Source: Paraburkholderia caffeinilytica (GTDB lineage: Bacteria; Pseudomonadota; Gammaproteobacteria; Burkholderiales; Burkholderiaceae). From it: DNA of 64,000 nt. The DNA is taken from contig NZ_CP031467.1 of the NCBI RefSeq assembly GCF_003368325.1, forward strand, positions 62,001-126,000, written 5' to 3'. Position 1 is the stretch's first letter; each line of letters opens with the position of its first letter. This document shows positions 17,463 through 26,443 of this stretch, piece after piece. The translations under genes were made by a program, and so were the position numbers. The notes under the pieces were generated by a model. The model was given only the letters and a program-made list of their open reading frames with translations, had not been told where the DNA came from and ran no database searches.

Positions 17463-18779
17463 ATGCCCAACGACACGCTTTCCCCCACGGCCGTATCAGC
17501 CGCCACGCCAGCGGCGCCTGCGACCTCGCGGACACTGCGGCGGATCATCGTCGCCTCCGTGCTCGGCAACGCGCTCGAATGGTATGACTTCTTTCTGTAC
17601 GGCACGGCGGCGGCCCTGATCTTCGGGCCGTTGTTCTTCCCGCTGCACGGCGATCCGTTAATGGGCACCCTCGCCGCCTTCGCGGGCTTTGCGATCGGTT
17701 TTCTGGCGCGGCCGCTGGGCGGCATCGTGTTCGGCCACATCGGCGACCGGCATGGCCGCAAACGCGCGCTCGTCGTGACGCTGATGATGATGGGCGTGGC
17801 GACCTTCGGCATCGGCCTGTTGCCGACGTTCTCGCAAATCGGCTTCCTCGCGCCCATCGCGCTCATCTGTTTGCGGATCGTGCAAGGCATCGCGTCCGGC
17901 GGCGAATGGGGCGGCGGCGTGCTGCTCATTAGCGAGAGCGCGCCGGCGAATCGCCGTGGCTACTACGCATCGTTCAGTCAGTTGGGTGTGGCGGGCGGCT
18001 TTGTGTTGTCGGCAGCCGCGTTCTATCTGGTGCAGCGGCTGCCGGTGGAAAGTTTCATGTCCTGGGGTTGGCGCATGCCGTTTCTCGCGAGCGTGCTGAT
18101 CTTCGGCGTCGGCGTGTATATTCGCCGACGCCTGCCTGAGAGCCGTGATTTCACCGCTGCGAAACCGAAGCACATGCCGGTGCTGACCGTGCTGCGCAAT
18201 CACCCGAAACAGGTACTACAGGCCATGGGACTGCGTATCGCTGAAAACGGCGGCACGTACATCTTCCTCTCGTTCGTGCTGGTGTACGGCAAGACGATCG
18301 GCGTGCCGGTCGCGGTGATGCTCGGCGGCGTGATGCTCGCAATGACGCTCGAACTCCTTACTATCGTGCTGTGGGGCCGGCTATCGGATGTGATCGGCCG
18401 CCGGCCGGTGTATATGATCGGCGCGCTCGGCCTCGTCGTGATCGCGTTTCCCGCGTTCTGGCTGATCGATACGCATGAACCGCTGCTCGTGTTCCTGTCG
18501 CTCGCACTGGGTTTGCCCTTCTGCCACGCCGCGATGATCGGCACGCAGCCCGCGTTGATGGGCGAACTCTTTCCCACCGAAGTCCGCTATTCGGGCATGG
18601 CCCTGGGCCACGAAATCGCCTCGGTGTTTTCCGGCGGACTCGCGCCTCTGGTCGCTATCGCGTTGTATTCGAAGGTGCACGCGTCCTGGCCGGTCGCGTT
18701 GATGCTGATCGGCTTCGGGCTTATCACCGCGGTGACGCTCGTGACCATCCCGAAGAACGTCAACACCACGCATGATTGA
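17463..18779 (+). CDS. MFS transporter, metabolite:H+ symporter type
   Basis: An inner-membrane transporter of 438 residues with twelve hydrophobic segments. The first helix has GNALEWYDFFLYGTAAA, the hallmark of the metabolite:H+ symporter subfamily (KgtP, ProP and shikimate relatives). Between helices 2 and 3 it has GHIGDRHGRKRAL. It lies 27 bp after iacD on the same strand and probably imports indole-3-acetate or an intermediate. Major-facilitator genes are known members of Paraburkholderia iac clusters. ATG 17463 is used; an in-frame TTG at 17436 is less likely. Confidence 0.82.
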   Translation: MPNDTLSPTAVSAATPAAPATSRTLRRIIVASVLGNALEWYDFFLYGTAAALIFGPLFFPLHGDPLMGTLAAFAGFAIGFLARPLGGIVFGHIGDRHGRKRALVVTLMMMGVATFGIGLLPTFSQIGFLAPIALICLRIVQGIASGGEWGGGVLLISESAPANRRGYYASFSQLGVAGGFVLSAAAFYLVQRLPVESFMSWGWRMPFLASVLIFGVGVYIRRRLPESRDFTAAKPKHMPVLTVLRNHPKQVLQAMGLRIAENGGTYIFLSFVLVYGKTIGVPVAVMLGGVMLAMTLELLTIVLWGRLSDVIGRRPVYMIGALGLVVIAFPAFWLIDTHEPLLVFLSLALGLPFCHAAMIGTQPALMGELFPTEVRYSGMALGHEIASVFSGGLAPLVAIALYSKVHASWPVALMLIGFGLITAVTLVTIPKNVNTTHD

Positions 18780-18846
18780 GAATGCGTGCGGCCCAACCCA
18801 TGCGTCGGCTGCTTCCGTTGCGCCGTCCGCTGCATCCCTGCTGCGA

Positions 18847-20349
18847 TCAACCGGAGGCAACAGCGACGAGCGGCAGCGTAAAACTGCATTGAAGCCCGCC
18901 CTGCCGCGCCGGTTTGGCCCAGATTTCACCGCTATGCCGCGTGACGATGTTCTTGCACAGCGACAAACCAATGCCGTTGCCGCCCGCCTTCGACGAAGAA
19001 AACCCGTCGAACAGGCGGCCGTGCGCTTCCGCGGGCACGCCCGGGCCGTTGTCGATGACCTGCACGAGCGCATATTTTCCGCGCAGGCTGGTGACAAGAC
19101 GCAACTCGCCGCGCCGTGCAGCCGTATTGGCGTACCCCGTCGCGCATTCCGTCAGCGCCTCGATCGCATTGAAGGCCAGATTCAGCACCACCTGGCCGAT
19201 CAGCACGCGCTCGCAATACACCGGCAACGCTTCGGGCGCCTGCTCGATGGTGACGACGACACCGGCCTCTTTGGCGCGCAATTCGATGAAGTACGCGACG
19301 TCCGTGATGACGTCGCGCAGGTCCGCGTACGTTTCGCTGGGCTCCCGTTTGACGATGTAATCGCGCACGCTCTTGATGATCACAGCCGCATGCTCGGCCT
19401 GACGATCGGCGCTGCGCAGGCCCCACAACGCATCGTCGACGGGACCGGGTTGCTGGAGCCGCAGAATCGCGCCTTCGATGAAATTGCGCACCGCGGCAAG
19501 CGGCTGGCTCAACTCGTGCGCGATTGCGGTCGCCATTTCACCCATGGCGTTGTAGCGCCCCGCGTATTCCAGCAGCCGCGCCTCGTTACGGCGCGCCTCT
19601 TCGACCGCGACTTCCTCCGTGATGTCGCGAAAGTGCAGCAGGCGGCCGTTGAGGTCGTCTTCGATCTCGATTCGTCTGCACGTGATGCGCAACCAGCCCG
19701 GCGTGCCGTCGCGGCGCGTGATGCGATAACGCTGCGGCGCCGAGGGCTGGATGCGCGGCGCGTTGGCCAGCTGTTCGAGCAGGCGGTCGCGATCCGATTC
19801 GCTGCAATAGTCGAGCACGTCGCCCATCGGCGCGCCCGCTTCCAGACCCAGCACGCGCCGTCCGGATTCGCTGACGAATTCCACTTCCCCCGCGGGTGTC
19901 AGTACGGCCACGCCTTCACCGAGATCCTGCATGAACTCGCGCAGCCGCGACTCATAGCGCCGCAGCGTTTGCTTGAGCGTGTCCTCGACGCTGATATCGC
20001 GAAACTGCACCATCACCACCGCGCGCGCGCGCAGCGGCACGTAGGTGGCAATGGCCTCGGACAGCATGTCGGCACCCATGCGCGAGCGGTAACACCACTC
20101 GTACACCTGCGGGCCTTCGGTGATCGCACGGTCCATGGCCCCCACGCCGATCTCGCGCCGGTACTTCGGCACCGGGCGGGTCATGTCTTTCGCCTTGAGC
20201 GGCAGCAATTCCTCGAGCGTGAACCCGAGCGCCTCGCAAGCCGCGCGATTGGCCCACACGATCGCCTTCGTTTCGGCGTCGTGCAGCAGCACGCACAGCG
20301 TCAGCGCGTCGAGCAGGCGGTGGAAATCATCTTCGGCGGGGAAATTCAT
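18847..20349 (-). CDS. iacS: Cytosolic PAS-domain sensor histidine kinase of the iac cluster
   Basis: A soluble sensor kinase of 500 residues with no membrane span. Two PAS domains lie at about residues 5-125 (FHRLLDALTLCVLL) and 130-255 (MQDLGEGVAVLTPAGEVEFVSESG, with HFRDITEE at its end). The dimerisation/phosphoacceptor domain has AHELSQPLAAVRN at about 285. The ATP-binding domain has NLAFNAIEAL, IDNGPGVP and GNGIGLSLCKNIV. This is the FixL/StyS layout. Its partner is probably the FixJ-like response regulator at 24864. In P. phytofirmans a two-component system responding to indole-3-acetate is reported for iac control. It is divergent from iacA; the ligand is inferred. Confidence 0.83.
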   Translation of the reverse strand: MNFPAEDDFHRLLDALTLCVLLHDAETKAIVWANRAACEALGFTLEELLPLKAKDMTRPVPKYRREIGVGAMDRAITEGPQVYEWCYRSRMGADMLSEAIATYVPLRARAVVMVQFRDISVEDTLKQTLRRYESRLREFMQDLGEGVAVLTPAGEVEFVSESGRRVLGLEAGAPMGDVLDYCSESDRDRLLEQLANAPRIQPSAPQRYRITRRDGTPGWLRITCRRIEIEDDLNGRLLHFRDITEEVAVEEARRNEARLLEYAGRYNAMGEMATAIAHELSQPLAAVRNFIEGAILRLQQPGPVDDALWGLRSADRQAEHAAVIIKSVRDYIVKREPSETYADLRDVITDVAYFIELRAKEAGVVVTIEQAPEALPVYCERVLIGQVVLNLAFNAIEALTECATGYANTAARRGELRLVTSLRGKYALVQVIDNGPGVPAEAHGRLFDGFSSSKAGGNGIGLSLCKNIVTRHSGEIWAKPARQGGLQCSFTLPLVAVASG

Positions 20350-20600
20350 TGGACGAGGCGGCGCAAAAGTTCGATCGCGTACGTGAAGGAACATAACACC
20401 AGTCGGCACGATTCGCGTCTGAAGATTTCTTTAGAGACCCCCGGCGCGTTACCTAAAAACGCATCCCGCGTCCCAATTGAAGCGTTCTTTTTGCATTTCT
20501 AGACTGGTTCACCCTGCACGCGTCGCCGCCTGCTGCTTTGCCCGCGACCGAAGCGTGCCTCGTGTTCCAGCCGATAACGAATCAAGGAGATGCCCCCGCC

Positions 20601-21776
20601 ATGTCAGACACCGCCATCGACACTATTGCCGCCGTCGCAGAAACCAGCCGCGCGGCAACGCGCCTGCCGCTCGCCGACGTCATCGCCGAAATCGCCGCAC
20701 GGCGCGAAGAATTCGATCGCCTGTCACACGTGCCGCGCGAGGTCATCGGCAAGCTCAAACGCGCCGGCGTGTATCGCGCGGCAACGCCCAGGCGCTTCGG
20801 CGGCGATGCGCTCGCGCCCACCGCGTTTCTCGACATGATCGAACGCATTGCGGTAGCGGACGGTTCGGCCGCGTGGGTCGCAAGCTTCGGCTCGGCGAAC
20901 GTGTATCTCGCGGCCTTGCCGCTGGCCACTCAGGCGCAACTCTACGCCGACGGTCCCGATCAGGTGTTTGCAGGCGGCCTCTTTCCCGTGCAACCCGTGC
21001 AGCCCGCCGACGGCGGCTGGCGTGTGAACGGCACCTGGAAGTTCGCGAGCGGCTGCAAGGGCGCGGATTGGCTCGGCGTAGGCATCAGTACCGGCGCCCC
21101 CGGCGTGCCCGGCAAACCGCGCACGGCCGTGTTCCGCCCGCATCAGGTCGAGATCGTCGAGAACTGGGACGTGGTCGGCATGCAAGGCACCGGCAGTCAC
21201 GATCTGCGCGTCGCCGATCAGTTCGTCGCCGACGACTGGACCTTCGTGCGCGGCGGCGAACCCTGCGTGGACGAACCGCTGTATCGCTACCCGACGATCG
21301 CCTACGCGGCGCAAGTGCTGGCCGTGGTCAACCTCGGCCTTGCCCGCGCCGCGCTCGATGTCGCCAACCAGATGGCCGGCGGCCGCAAGACCACGACCGG
21401 CGCGCCGCAACTCGCCGACCGCGCGTACTACCGGATCGAACTGGCGAAAGCCGAAGCGCAATTGCGTTCGGCACGCGCGTTCTTCTACGACACCACCGAC
21501 GACGTCTGGCAATCGATCCTCGCCGGCAACCCGGTTACGCCCGAGCAGACCAGCCTGCTGCGGCTTGCCGCGACGCAGATCGCCCGCGAAGGCGCCGAGG
21601 TCGTGCAGCGCGCCTACCGGCTCGGCGGCACGATGGCGATCTACCGCACGCATCCGTTGCAGCGCCTGGTGCGCGATGCGATGGTGGTCACCCAGCACGC
21701 GTTTCTCGGCGAAGGCAATTTCGACGGCGCCGGTGCGGTGTTCGTCGGCGTGCCGCCGATTCCGGGCTACCTGTAA
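20601..21776 (+). CDS. iacA: Indole-3-acetate monooxygenase (acyl-CoA dehydrogenase fold)
   Basis: IacA is the flavin-dependent oxygenase that starts indole-3-acetate breakdown by hydroxylating the indole ring. It has 391 residues with the acyl-CoA dehydrogenase/HpaB-C2 fold: N-terminal helices with REVIGKLKRAGVYRAATP, the middle beta-domain (GTWKFASGCKGADWLGVG, GMQGTGSHDLRV) and the C-terminal helical domain ending PPIPGYL. Such enzymes use reduced flavin made by a partner reductase, here probably IacG. The start ATG 20601 follows AAGGAG. It heads the group iacA-iacB-iacI-iacH-iacE. Confidence 0.88.
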   Translation: MSDTAIDTIAAVAETSRAATRLPLADVIAEIAARREEFDRLSHVPREVIGKLKRAGVYRAATPRRFGGDALAPTAFLDMIERIAVADGSAAWVASFGSANVYLAALPLATQAQLYADGPDQVFAGGLFPVQPVQPADGGWRVNGTWKFASGCKGADWLGVGISTGAPGVPGKPRTAVFRPHQVEIVENWDVVGMQGTGSHDLRVADQFVADDWTFVRGGEPCVDEPLYRYPTIAYAAQVLAVVNLGLARAALDVANQMAGGRKTTTGAPQLADRAYYRIELAKAEAQLRSARAFFYDTTDDVWQSILAGNPVTPEQTSLLRLAATQIAREGAEVVQRAYRLGGTMAIYRTHPLQRLVRDAMVVTQHAFLGEGNFDGAGAVFVGVPPIPGYL

Positions 21777-21824
21777 GCCCTGATCTGATTTTGACGTTCC
21801 AACGATTTCATGGAGAACCACACA

Positions 21825-22202
21825 ATGTCCGATAACCCGACGCTGCCGTTGCGCGTTCTGTTCTGCTGCGGCGTAACGCAGAATTTCTTCGACCTGCCGC
21901 GCGAGAAGATCGGCGAAGTCTGGCAGGCTTACGGCAAGATGCTGGCGGCGGTCGAATCGATGGACGGCGTCAGCGTGCTCGGCATCATGGACGACGACCG
22001 CCTCACCGTCGGCCATGCCGACACCTCGCCGTGGACCTTCTACATCATGGCCGACGTGCGCGACTTCGATACCGCCGTGGCGGTGTGCAACCTGTATCGC
22101 ACCACGCCGGTCGGCGAATACAACCTGTGGCGCTACGGCAAGATCGAAGCGCGCGTCGGCCGCGCGCTGCAAGTGCCGCCGCAACACGCCAACGCGGCTT
22201 GA
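21825..22202 (+). CDS. iacB: IacB-like protein of unknown biochemical role
   Basis: A 125-residue soluble protein always placed next to iacA in known iac clusters. Visible conserved stretches are FCCGVTQNFFDLP near the N-terminus and TSPWTFYIMADV in the middle. It has no membrane span or known catalytic motif that I can name. It follows iacA by 48 bp. The gene name rests on similarity to recalled IacB sequences and on position; its exact activity is not known. Confidence 0.82.
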   Translation: MSDNPTLPLRVLFCCGVTQNFFDLPREKIGEVWQAYGKMLAAVESMDGVSVLGIMDDDRLTVGHADTSPWTFYIMADVRDFDTAVAVCNLYRTTPVGEYNLWRYGKIEARVGRALQVPPQHANAA

Positions 22203-22222
22203 GTGCGCTGGAGGACGATGCG

Positions 22223-22738
22223 ATGAACGAGACCCCGGATACGCTTGCCGGCTTGACCGAACGGCTTGCCGCGCTCGAAGCCGAATCAGCGGTGCGCCGC
22301 ACGATGGCCCGCTATATGGCGCTCTGCGATGTGCCCTCGGGTACGCTCGAAGGCGAGACGCTCGCGGCCCTCTTCGCTGTCGACGCGATCTGGGAAGGCA
22401 TCGGCCCGCAGTACGCGAGCAAGTTCGGCCGCCTCACCGGTCATGCGGACATTCTCGCGATGCTCACGCGCTACTTGCCGCCGTCGCCGCATTTCTCGGT
22501 CAATGTGCATTTCCTCACGTCGGAAACCATCGAGGTGCGGGGCGCAACCGCGAAAGGACGCTGGATCATGCTGCAAGCGTCCGGTTATGTCGACACGCAA
22601 GCGGAGTTGATCTCCGCACGCCTCGACGTGGATTTCGCACCCGCCGGCAATGGCCGCGACTGGCTCATCACGCACTTTCGCACCGAACGTCTTTTCGATG
22701 CGCCCTGGCAAGTCAATGCAAGGAAACCGAACCCATGA
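22223..22738 (+). CDS. iacI: SnoaL/NTF2-like accessory protein
   Basis: A small soluble protein of 171 residues with the SnoaL-like fold. It has an N-terminal helix (LTERLAALEAESAVRRTMARYMALCD), then a cone-shaped beta-sheet domain with FAVDAIWEGIGP and FSVNVHFLTSETIEV. IacI proteins are thought to assist conversion of an early hydroxylated intermediate, though the detail is unsettled. It starts 20 bp after iacB following GGAGG and overlaps the amidase gene by four bases (ATGA). Confidence 0.8.
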   Translation: MNETPDTLAGLTERLAALEAESAVRRTMARYMALCDVPSGTLEGETLAALFAVDAIWEGIGPQYASKFGRLTGHADILAMLTRYLPPSPHFSVNVHFLTSETIEVRGATAKGRWIMLQASGYVDTQAELISARLDVDFAPAGNGRDWLITHFRTERLFDAPWQVNARKPNP

Positions 22739-23862
22739 ATGAGTTTATCCAGACCATGTCGTTAGGCGGCACGGGCCCCAGCATCGCGATCAAGGACACG
22801 ATCGATATCGCCGGCTACGCGACCACGGCCGCGAGCCGCGCATTGGCCGGCACGCCCCCTGCGCAACACCACGCGGAAGTCGTGGAGCGCTTGCTCGATG
22901 CCGGCTGGCGCATCGTCGGCAAGGCGAATATGCACGAACTCGCCTTCGGCATGACCGGTATCAACGATTACACCGGCACGCCGCAAAACCCCCAGGACGC
23001 ATCGCGTATTCCCGGCGGTTCGTCGAGCGGCTCGGCGGCGGCTGTTGGTTTGAAGCTTGCCGACGCCGCGCTTGGCACCGACACCGGCGGCTCGATTCGC
23101 GGCCCCGCTGCGTGTTGCGGCGTAATCGGCCTGAAGCCGACTTACGGACGCGTCTCACGGCGCGGCGTCGCACCGCGTGAATCGACGCTCGATTGTGTCG
23201 GGCCGTTCGCACGCGACATGAAGACGATCGTCGCGGCGATGCAGGCGATCACCGCCGACTTCGACGTGCGTGCCGCCCGCGCGCCGCAAGCACGCGCGTG
23301 GAAGGTCGGTATCGTCCAGGTCGACGCACGCCCGGAAATTCTTCAAGCCGTCACGCGTGCGGCGGGCCAGGCCGGGTGCGCGGCTCACACGGTGGAACTC
23401 GCAGGGCTTGCCGCCGCCTTCGAAGCGGGCCTGTCGATCATCAACGTCGAAACCTCTCATGCGTTCGGTCATCTCGTGGCAACCGGCAAGCTCGGCGCCG
23501 ATCTGGACGCGCGGCTGCGCGCCGCTGCGAATACGAACGCGGCGCAATGCGAAGCGGCGGAGTCGGTACGCCGGCAATTCACAGACGCTGTCGATCACGC
23601 GCTTGAAAGCGCGGACGTATTGATTCTGCCCACGCTTCCCGCGCTGCCGATCACGCTCGACGAGGCACGTGGCGGCACGCCGGTCATCGCCATGTCGTCG
23701 TTGATCCGGCCGTTCAATCTGAGCGGCCATCCGGCACTGAGCTTGCCTCTGCCGATCGACGGTTCGCCGCTCAAGGCGGGCCTGCAGATCGTCGGACGCA
23801 AAGGCGCGGATGAACAGGTGTGCGCGATCGCGGCGCGCTTCGAAGCCGCGCTCGCCGCTTGA
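22735..23862 (+). CDS. iacH: Amidase-signature hydrolase
   Basis: A hydrolase of 375 residues in the amidase-signature family. The Ser-cisSer-Lys triad is visible: the lysine in AIKDTID (about residue 20), the cis-serine in GGSSSGSAAAVG, and the nucleophile in DTGGSIRGPAA. It would split an amide bond in an opened-ring intermediate of indole-3-acetate. At 375 residues it is shorter than many family members (about 450-500). The start overlaps iacI (ATGA), so translation is coupled. Confidence 0.85.
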   Translation: MNEFIQTMSLGGTGPSIAIKDTIDIAGYATTAASRALAGTPPAQHHAEVVERLLDAGWRIVGKANMHELAFGMTGINDYTGTPQNPQDASRIPGGSSSGSAAAVGLKLADAALGTDTGGSIRGPAACCGVIGLKPTYGRVSRRGVAPRESTLDCVGPFARDMKTIVAAMQAITADFDVRAARAPQARAWKVGIVQVDARPEILQAVTRAAGQAGCAAHTVELAGLAAAFEAGLSIINVETSHAFGHLVATGKLGADLDARLRAAANTNAAQCEAAESVRRQFTDAVDHALESADVLILPTLPALPITLDEARGGTPVIAMSSLIRPFNLSGHPALSLPLPIDGSPLKAGLQIVGRKGADEQVCAIAARFEAALAA

Positions 23863-24019
23863 GGTGCGGCAAATGAGTTGGCACATGCCGTTGCCAGTTT
23901 CAGCTGCCGTTCGCGCCCGCAAAATGCCGCCTGACGGATGGACTCAGCCGATGAGCCAGACAAACAGGCAACGCACGAAACCGCTATAAAGGCGGCCGTT
24001 TTCTCACGGAGCAGAAGCA

Positions 24020-24763
24020 ATGCAGAAAAGAGTCGTACTCGTTACGGGCGCCGCGCGCGGTCTCGGCGCGGCGATTGCCGCCCGCTTTCACGCAGCGGGT
24101 TACGCGGTTGCCATCGGCGACATTGCGTTCGATGCCGCCGAGGCGCTCGCCCGCGAACTCAGCGCCGATGGCTCGAGCGCCTTTGCGCTGAATCTCGACG
24201 TCACCTCGAAGACCGCGTTCGAATCGGCACGCGATGCGATCCTGCAACGCTGGGGCCGCATCGACGCGTTGATCAACAATGCGGGTGCCTCCAAAGTCGT
24301 CTCCGTCATGGAGATCACTGCCGAGCAATTCGATCAGGTGATCAACGTGAATCTGCGCAGCGTGCTGTTCGGCTGCCAGGTGTTCGGCCAGCATTTCGCC
24401 GACGCCGGCGCGGGCCGCATCGTCAACATCGCCTCGCTGGCGGGGCAGAACGGCGGATCGGCCACCGGCGCGCACTATGCCGCGGCCAAAGGCGGCGTCA
24501 TCACGTTGACCAAGGTGTTCGCGCGCGATCTCGGCGCAGCGGGCGTGACCGTCAATGCGATTTCACCCGGGCCGATGGATCTGCCGATCGTGCACGAGAG
24601 CGTTGCGGCCGACAAGCTGAAGGCGGTGATCGCCAACATTCCGGCGGGACGCCTGGGGTCGGCGGACTATGTCGCGGATGTCGCGGTGATGTTGGCCGCT
24701 GAGAACGCTTACTTCGCGAACGGCGCGTGCTGGGACGTGAACGGTGGATTGTTCATGCGCTAG
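24020..24763 (+). CDS. iacE: Short-chain dehydrogenase of indole-3-acetate degradation
   Basis: An SDR of 247 residues. Motifs are TGAARGLG at about residues 9-16, NNAG at about 90, the serine in VNIASLAG and YAAAKGG with the catalytic Tyr-Lys. In the iac pathway IacE acts with IacA to form dioxindole-3-acetate from hydroxylated indole-3-acetate. It sits 157 bp after iacH, a longer gap than the others in the group, so it may have its own promoter. Start ATG 24020 follows GGAGCAGAAGCA. Confidence 0.83.
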   Translation: MQKRVVLVTGAARGLGAAIAARFHAAGYAVAIGDIAFDAAEALARELSADGSSAFALNLDVTSKTAFESARDAILQRWGRIDALINNAGASKVVSVMEITAEQFDQVINVNLRSVLFGCQVFGQHFADAGAGRIVNIASLAGQNGGSATGAHYAAAKGGVITLTKVFARDLGAAGVTVNAISPGPMDLPIVHESVAADKLKAVIANIPAGRLGSADYVADVAVMLAAENAYFANGACWDVNGGLFMR

Positions 24764-24863
24764 ATGCCCGATGCGTGCCGGACGCGTTTGCGGTGCGTTG
24801 CCTTCGTGGCATGCGTCAACGCCCGTGCACATGCTCATGTTCACGCTCACGCGGCGGCGCGCC

Positions 24864-25526
24864 TCACCGCGGCGCACCGCTCGCGGCCGCCTCCTGTTCC
24901 CACACCGCCATCACGTCGCGCACCAGCGTCGCGATGGACGCCGCGCCGAGCTTGTCCTTGATGCTCGCACGATGCACGTCGACGGTCTTCACACTGATCG
25001 ACAGATCGGAGGCGATGCGCTTGCTGCCCTTGCCGTCGATCACGCCGCGCAGCACTTCTTTCTCGCGCGCCGTCAGCGACGCCAGGCGTTTGCGCAACTC
25101 GCGCTGCTTCTGATCGGCCGCGTGACGAAGCGTGGCGAGTTTCAACGCACGCTGCACGCGATCGAGCATCTGCTGCGAGTTATACGGCTTCTCGACGAAA
25201 TCGATCGCACCGTTCTGCAAGGCACGCACCGACATGGGAATGTCGCCGTGACCGCTGACGAAAATAATCGGCAGTGTTGCACCTTGACGGTTCAACTCCG
25301 CTTGCACGTCGAAGCCGCTTTGCTCCGGCATGCGCACGTCGAGCACGAGGCATGCCGGCACGTTGGGATCAAAAGCGCTGAGAAATTCATTGGCGTTCGC
25401 AAAACCCGCCGACTTCACGCCGATCGACTCGAGCAGCCATGCGAGCGACGTGCGCATGCCGTTGTCGTCGTCGACGATATAGACGATCGGTGCGAGGGAC
25501 GGAGCGGACTGCGGCTGCTGGGACAT
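24864..25526 (-). CDS. FixJ/NarL-family response regulator, partner of the PAS kinase
   Basis: A response regulator of 220 residues (from ATG 25526). The receiver domain shows YIVDDDNG, the phosphoacceptor Asp in LVLDVRMPEQSG and the lysine in EKPYNSQQ. The C-terminal LuxR-type helix-turn-helix has SLTAREKEVLRGVIDGKGS and VKTVDVHR. FixJ-like regulators pair with soluble PAS kinases like that at 18847, and no other partner is near. It is divergent from iacG. A second in-frame ATG at 25589 is possible. The role in auxin-responsive iac control is inferred from the reported Paraburkholderia two-component system. Confidence 0.83.
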   Translation of the reverse strand: MSQQPQSAPSLAPIVYIVDDDNGMRTSLAWLLESIGVKSAGFANANEFLSAFDPNVPACLVLDVRMPEQSGFDVQAELNRQGATLPIIFVSGHGDIPMSVRALQNGAIDFVEKPYNSQQMLDRVQRALKLATLRHAADQKQRELRKRLASLTAREKEVLRGVIDGKGSKRIASDLSISVKTVDVHRASIKDKLGAASIATLVRDVMAVWEQEAAASGAPR

Positions 25527-25802
25527 GGAGTCGGTGGAACGGTTCGGAGAGTGTGCGATCGTGCGATGCGGAGCGTTTTGCCGGCTCATGATAACCAGCG
25601 GAAAAAGCGCTGAAAAGCGATAGTTACCCTGTACCGCAGATTAAATCGTGCTCACGCGCTCACCATGCAAACACGCATTGGGGAAAGCTTTAGACGGATT
25701 GGGAAAGACGCCCTCACGCGCGCCGCTCGCGCCAATTTTTTTCCGTGCGCGGATTGGTTACGCTTGAATCCAGACCTCTACCGCGCCCCAGGAAACCAGA
25801 AC

Positions 25803-26342
25803 ATGAAGCCGAATCTGCAATCGACGCCCGTCGCCGACACCGACCTGGCAGCCAGGCAGCAATTCCGTCAGGCCATGGCGCATCTATCCGCCGCCGTGAA
25901 CGTCATCACGACCGCCGGCCCGCATGGACGCTGCGGCGTTACCGCAAGCGCCGTATGCTCCGTCACCGATACGCCGCCCACGCTGCTCGTTTGCCTGAAC
26001 CGCTCGAGCGCGATGCACGCCACCTTCGAAGGCAACCGGCACGTTTGCATCAATGTCCTGCCCGGCGAGCACGAATTGCTCGCGCGTCATTTCGCCGGCA
26101 TGACGCAGGTGCCGATGGAAGAACGCTTTGGCTGGCCGATCTGGGACGACGGCACGCACGGGGTGCCGGTCTTGCGCGACGCGCTCGCGAGTCTACAGGG
26201 CGAGATCGTCGATCTGAAGGAAGTGGGCTCGCACTCGGTGATGTTCGTCAAAACCACCTGCATCAGCGTGCGCACGGACGGTGACGGGCTGATCTATTTC
26301 GATCGCAACTTCCACCGCATCAAGCGCTCGGCATCGCATTGA
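25803..26342 (+). CDS. iacG: Flavin reductase of the iac pathway
   Basis: A NAD(P)H:flavin oxidoreductase of 179 residues (HpaC-like). The flavin-binding loop is visible as GVTASAVCSVTDTPPTLLVCLNR and INVLPGEHELLARHFAG; the C-terminal YFDRNFHRI is typical. It would supply reduced flavin to the monooxygenase IacA. It is divergent from the response regulator and stands apart from iacA. Start ATG 25803 is chosen because the conserved part begins soon after; upstream in-frame sequence looks non-coding. Confidence 0.85.
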   Translation: MKPNLQSTPVADTDLAARQQFRQAMAHLSAAVNVITTAGPHGRCGVTASAVCSVTDTPPTLLVCLNRSSAMHATFEGNRHVCINVLPGEHELLARHFAGMTQVPMEERFGWPIWDDGTHGVPVLRDALASLQGEIVDLKEVGSHSVMFVKTTCISVRTDGDGLIYFDRNFHRIKRSASH

Positions 26343-26443
26343 TGCGCGACGACAACCATTGAAACCAGCCGCGGCGTGCGGCCCGCCTGAGTCGCACACC
26401 GCGCCATCGTGCCTGCGATGACGCGGCGCGCCGCTGATTCAGA

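Noticed and set aside
20450..25630. GTTACC near 20450 and 25622 as a shared box of the iac response regulator
   Set aside because: Only six bases agree and no symmetry is present; too short to support a site.
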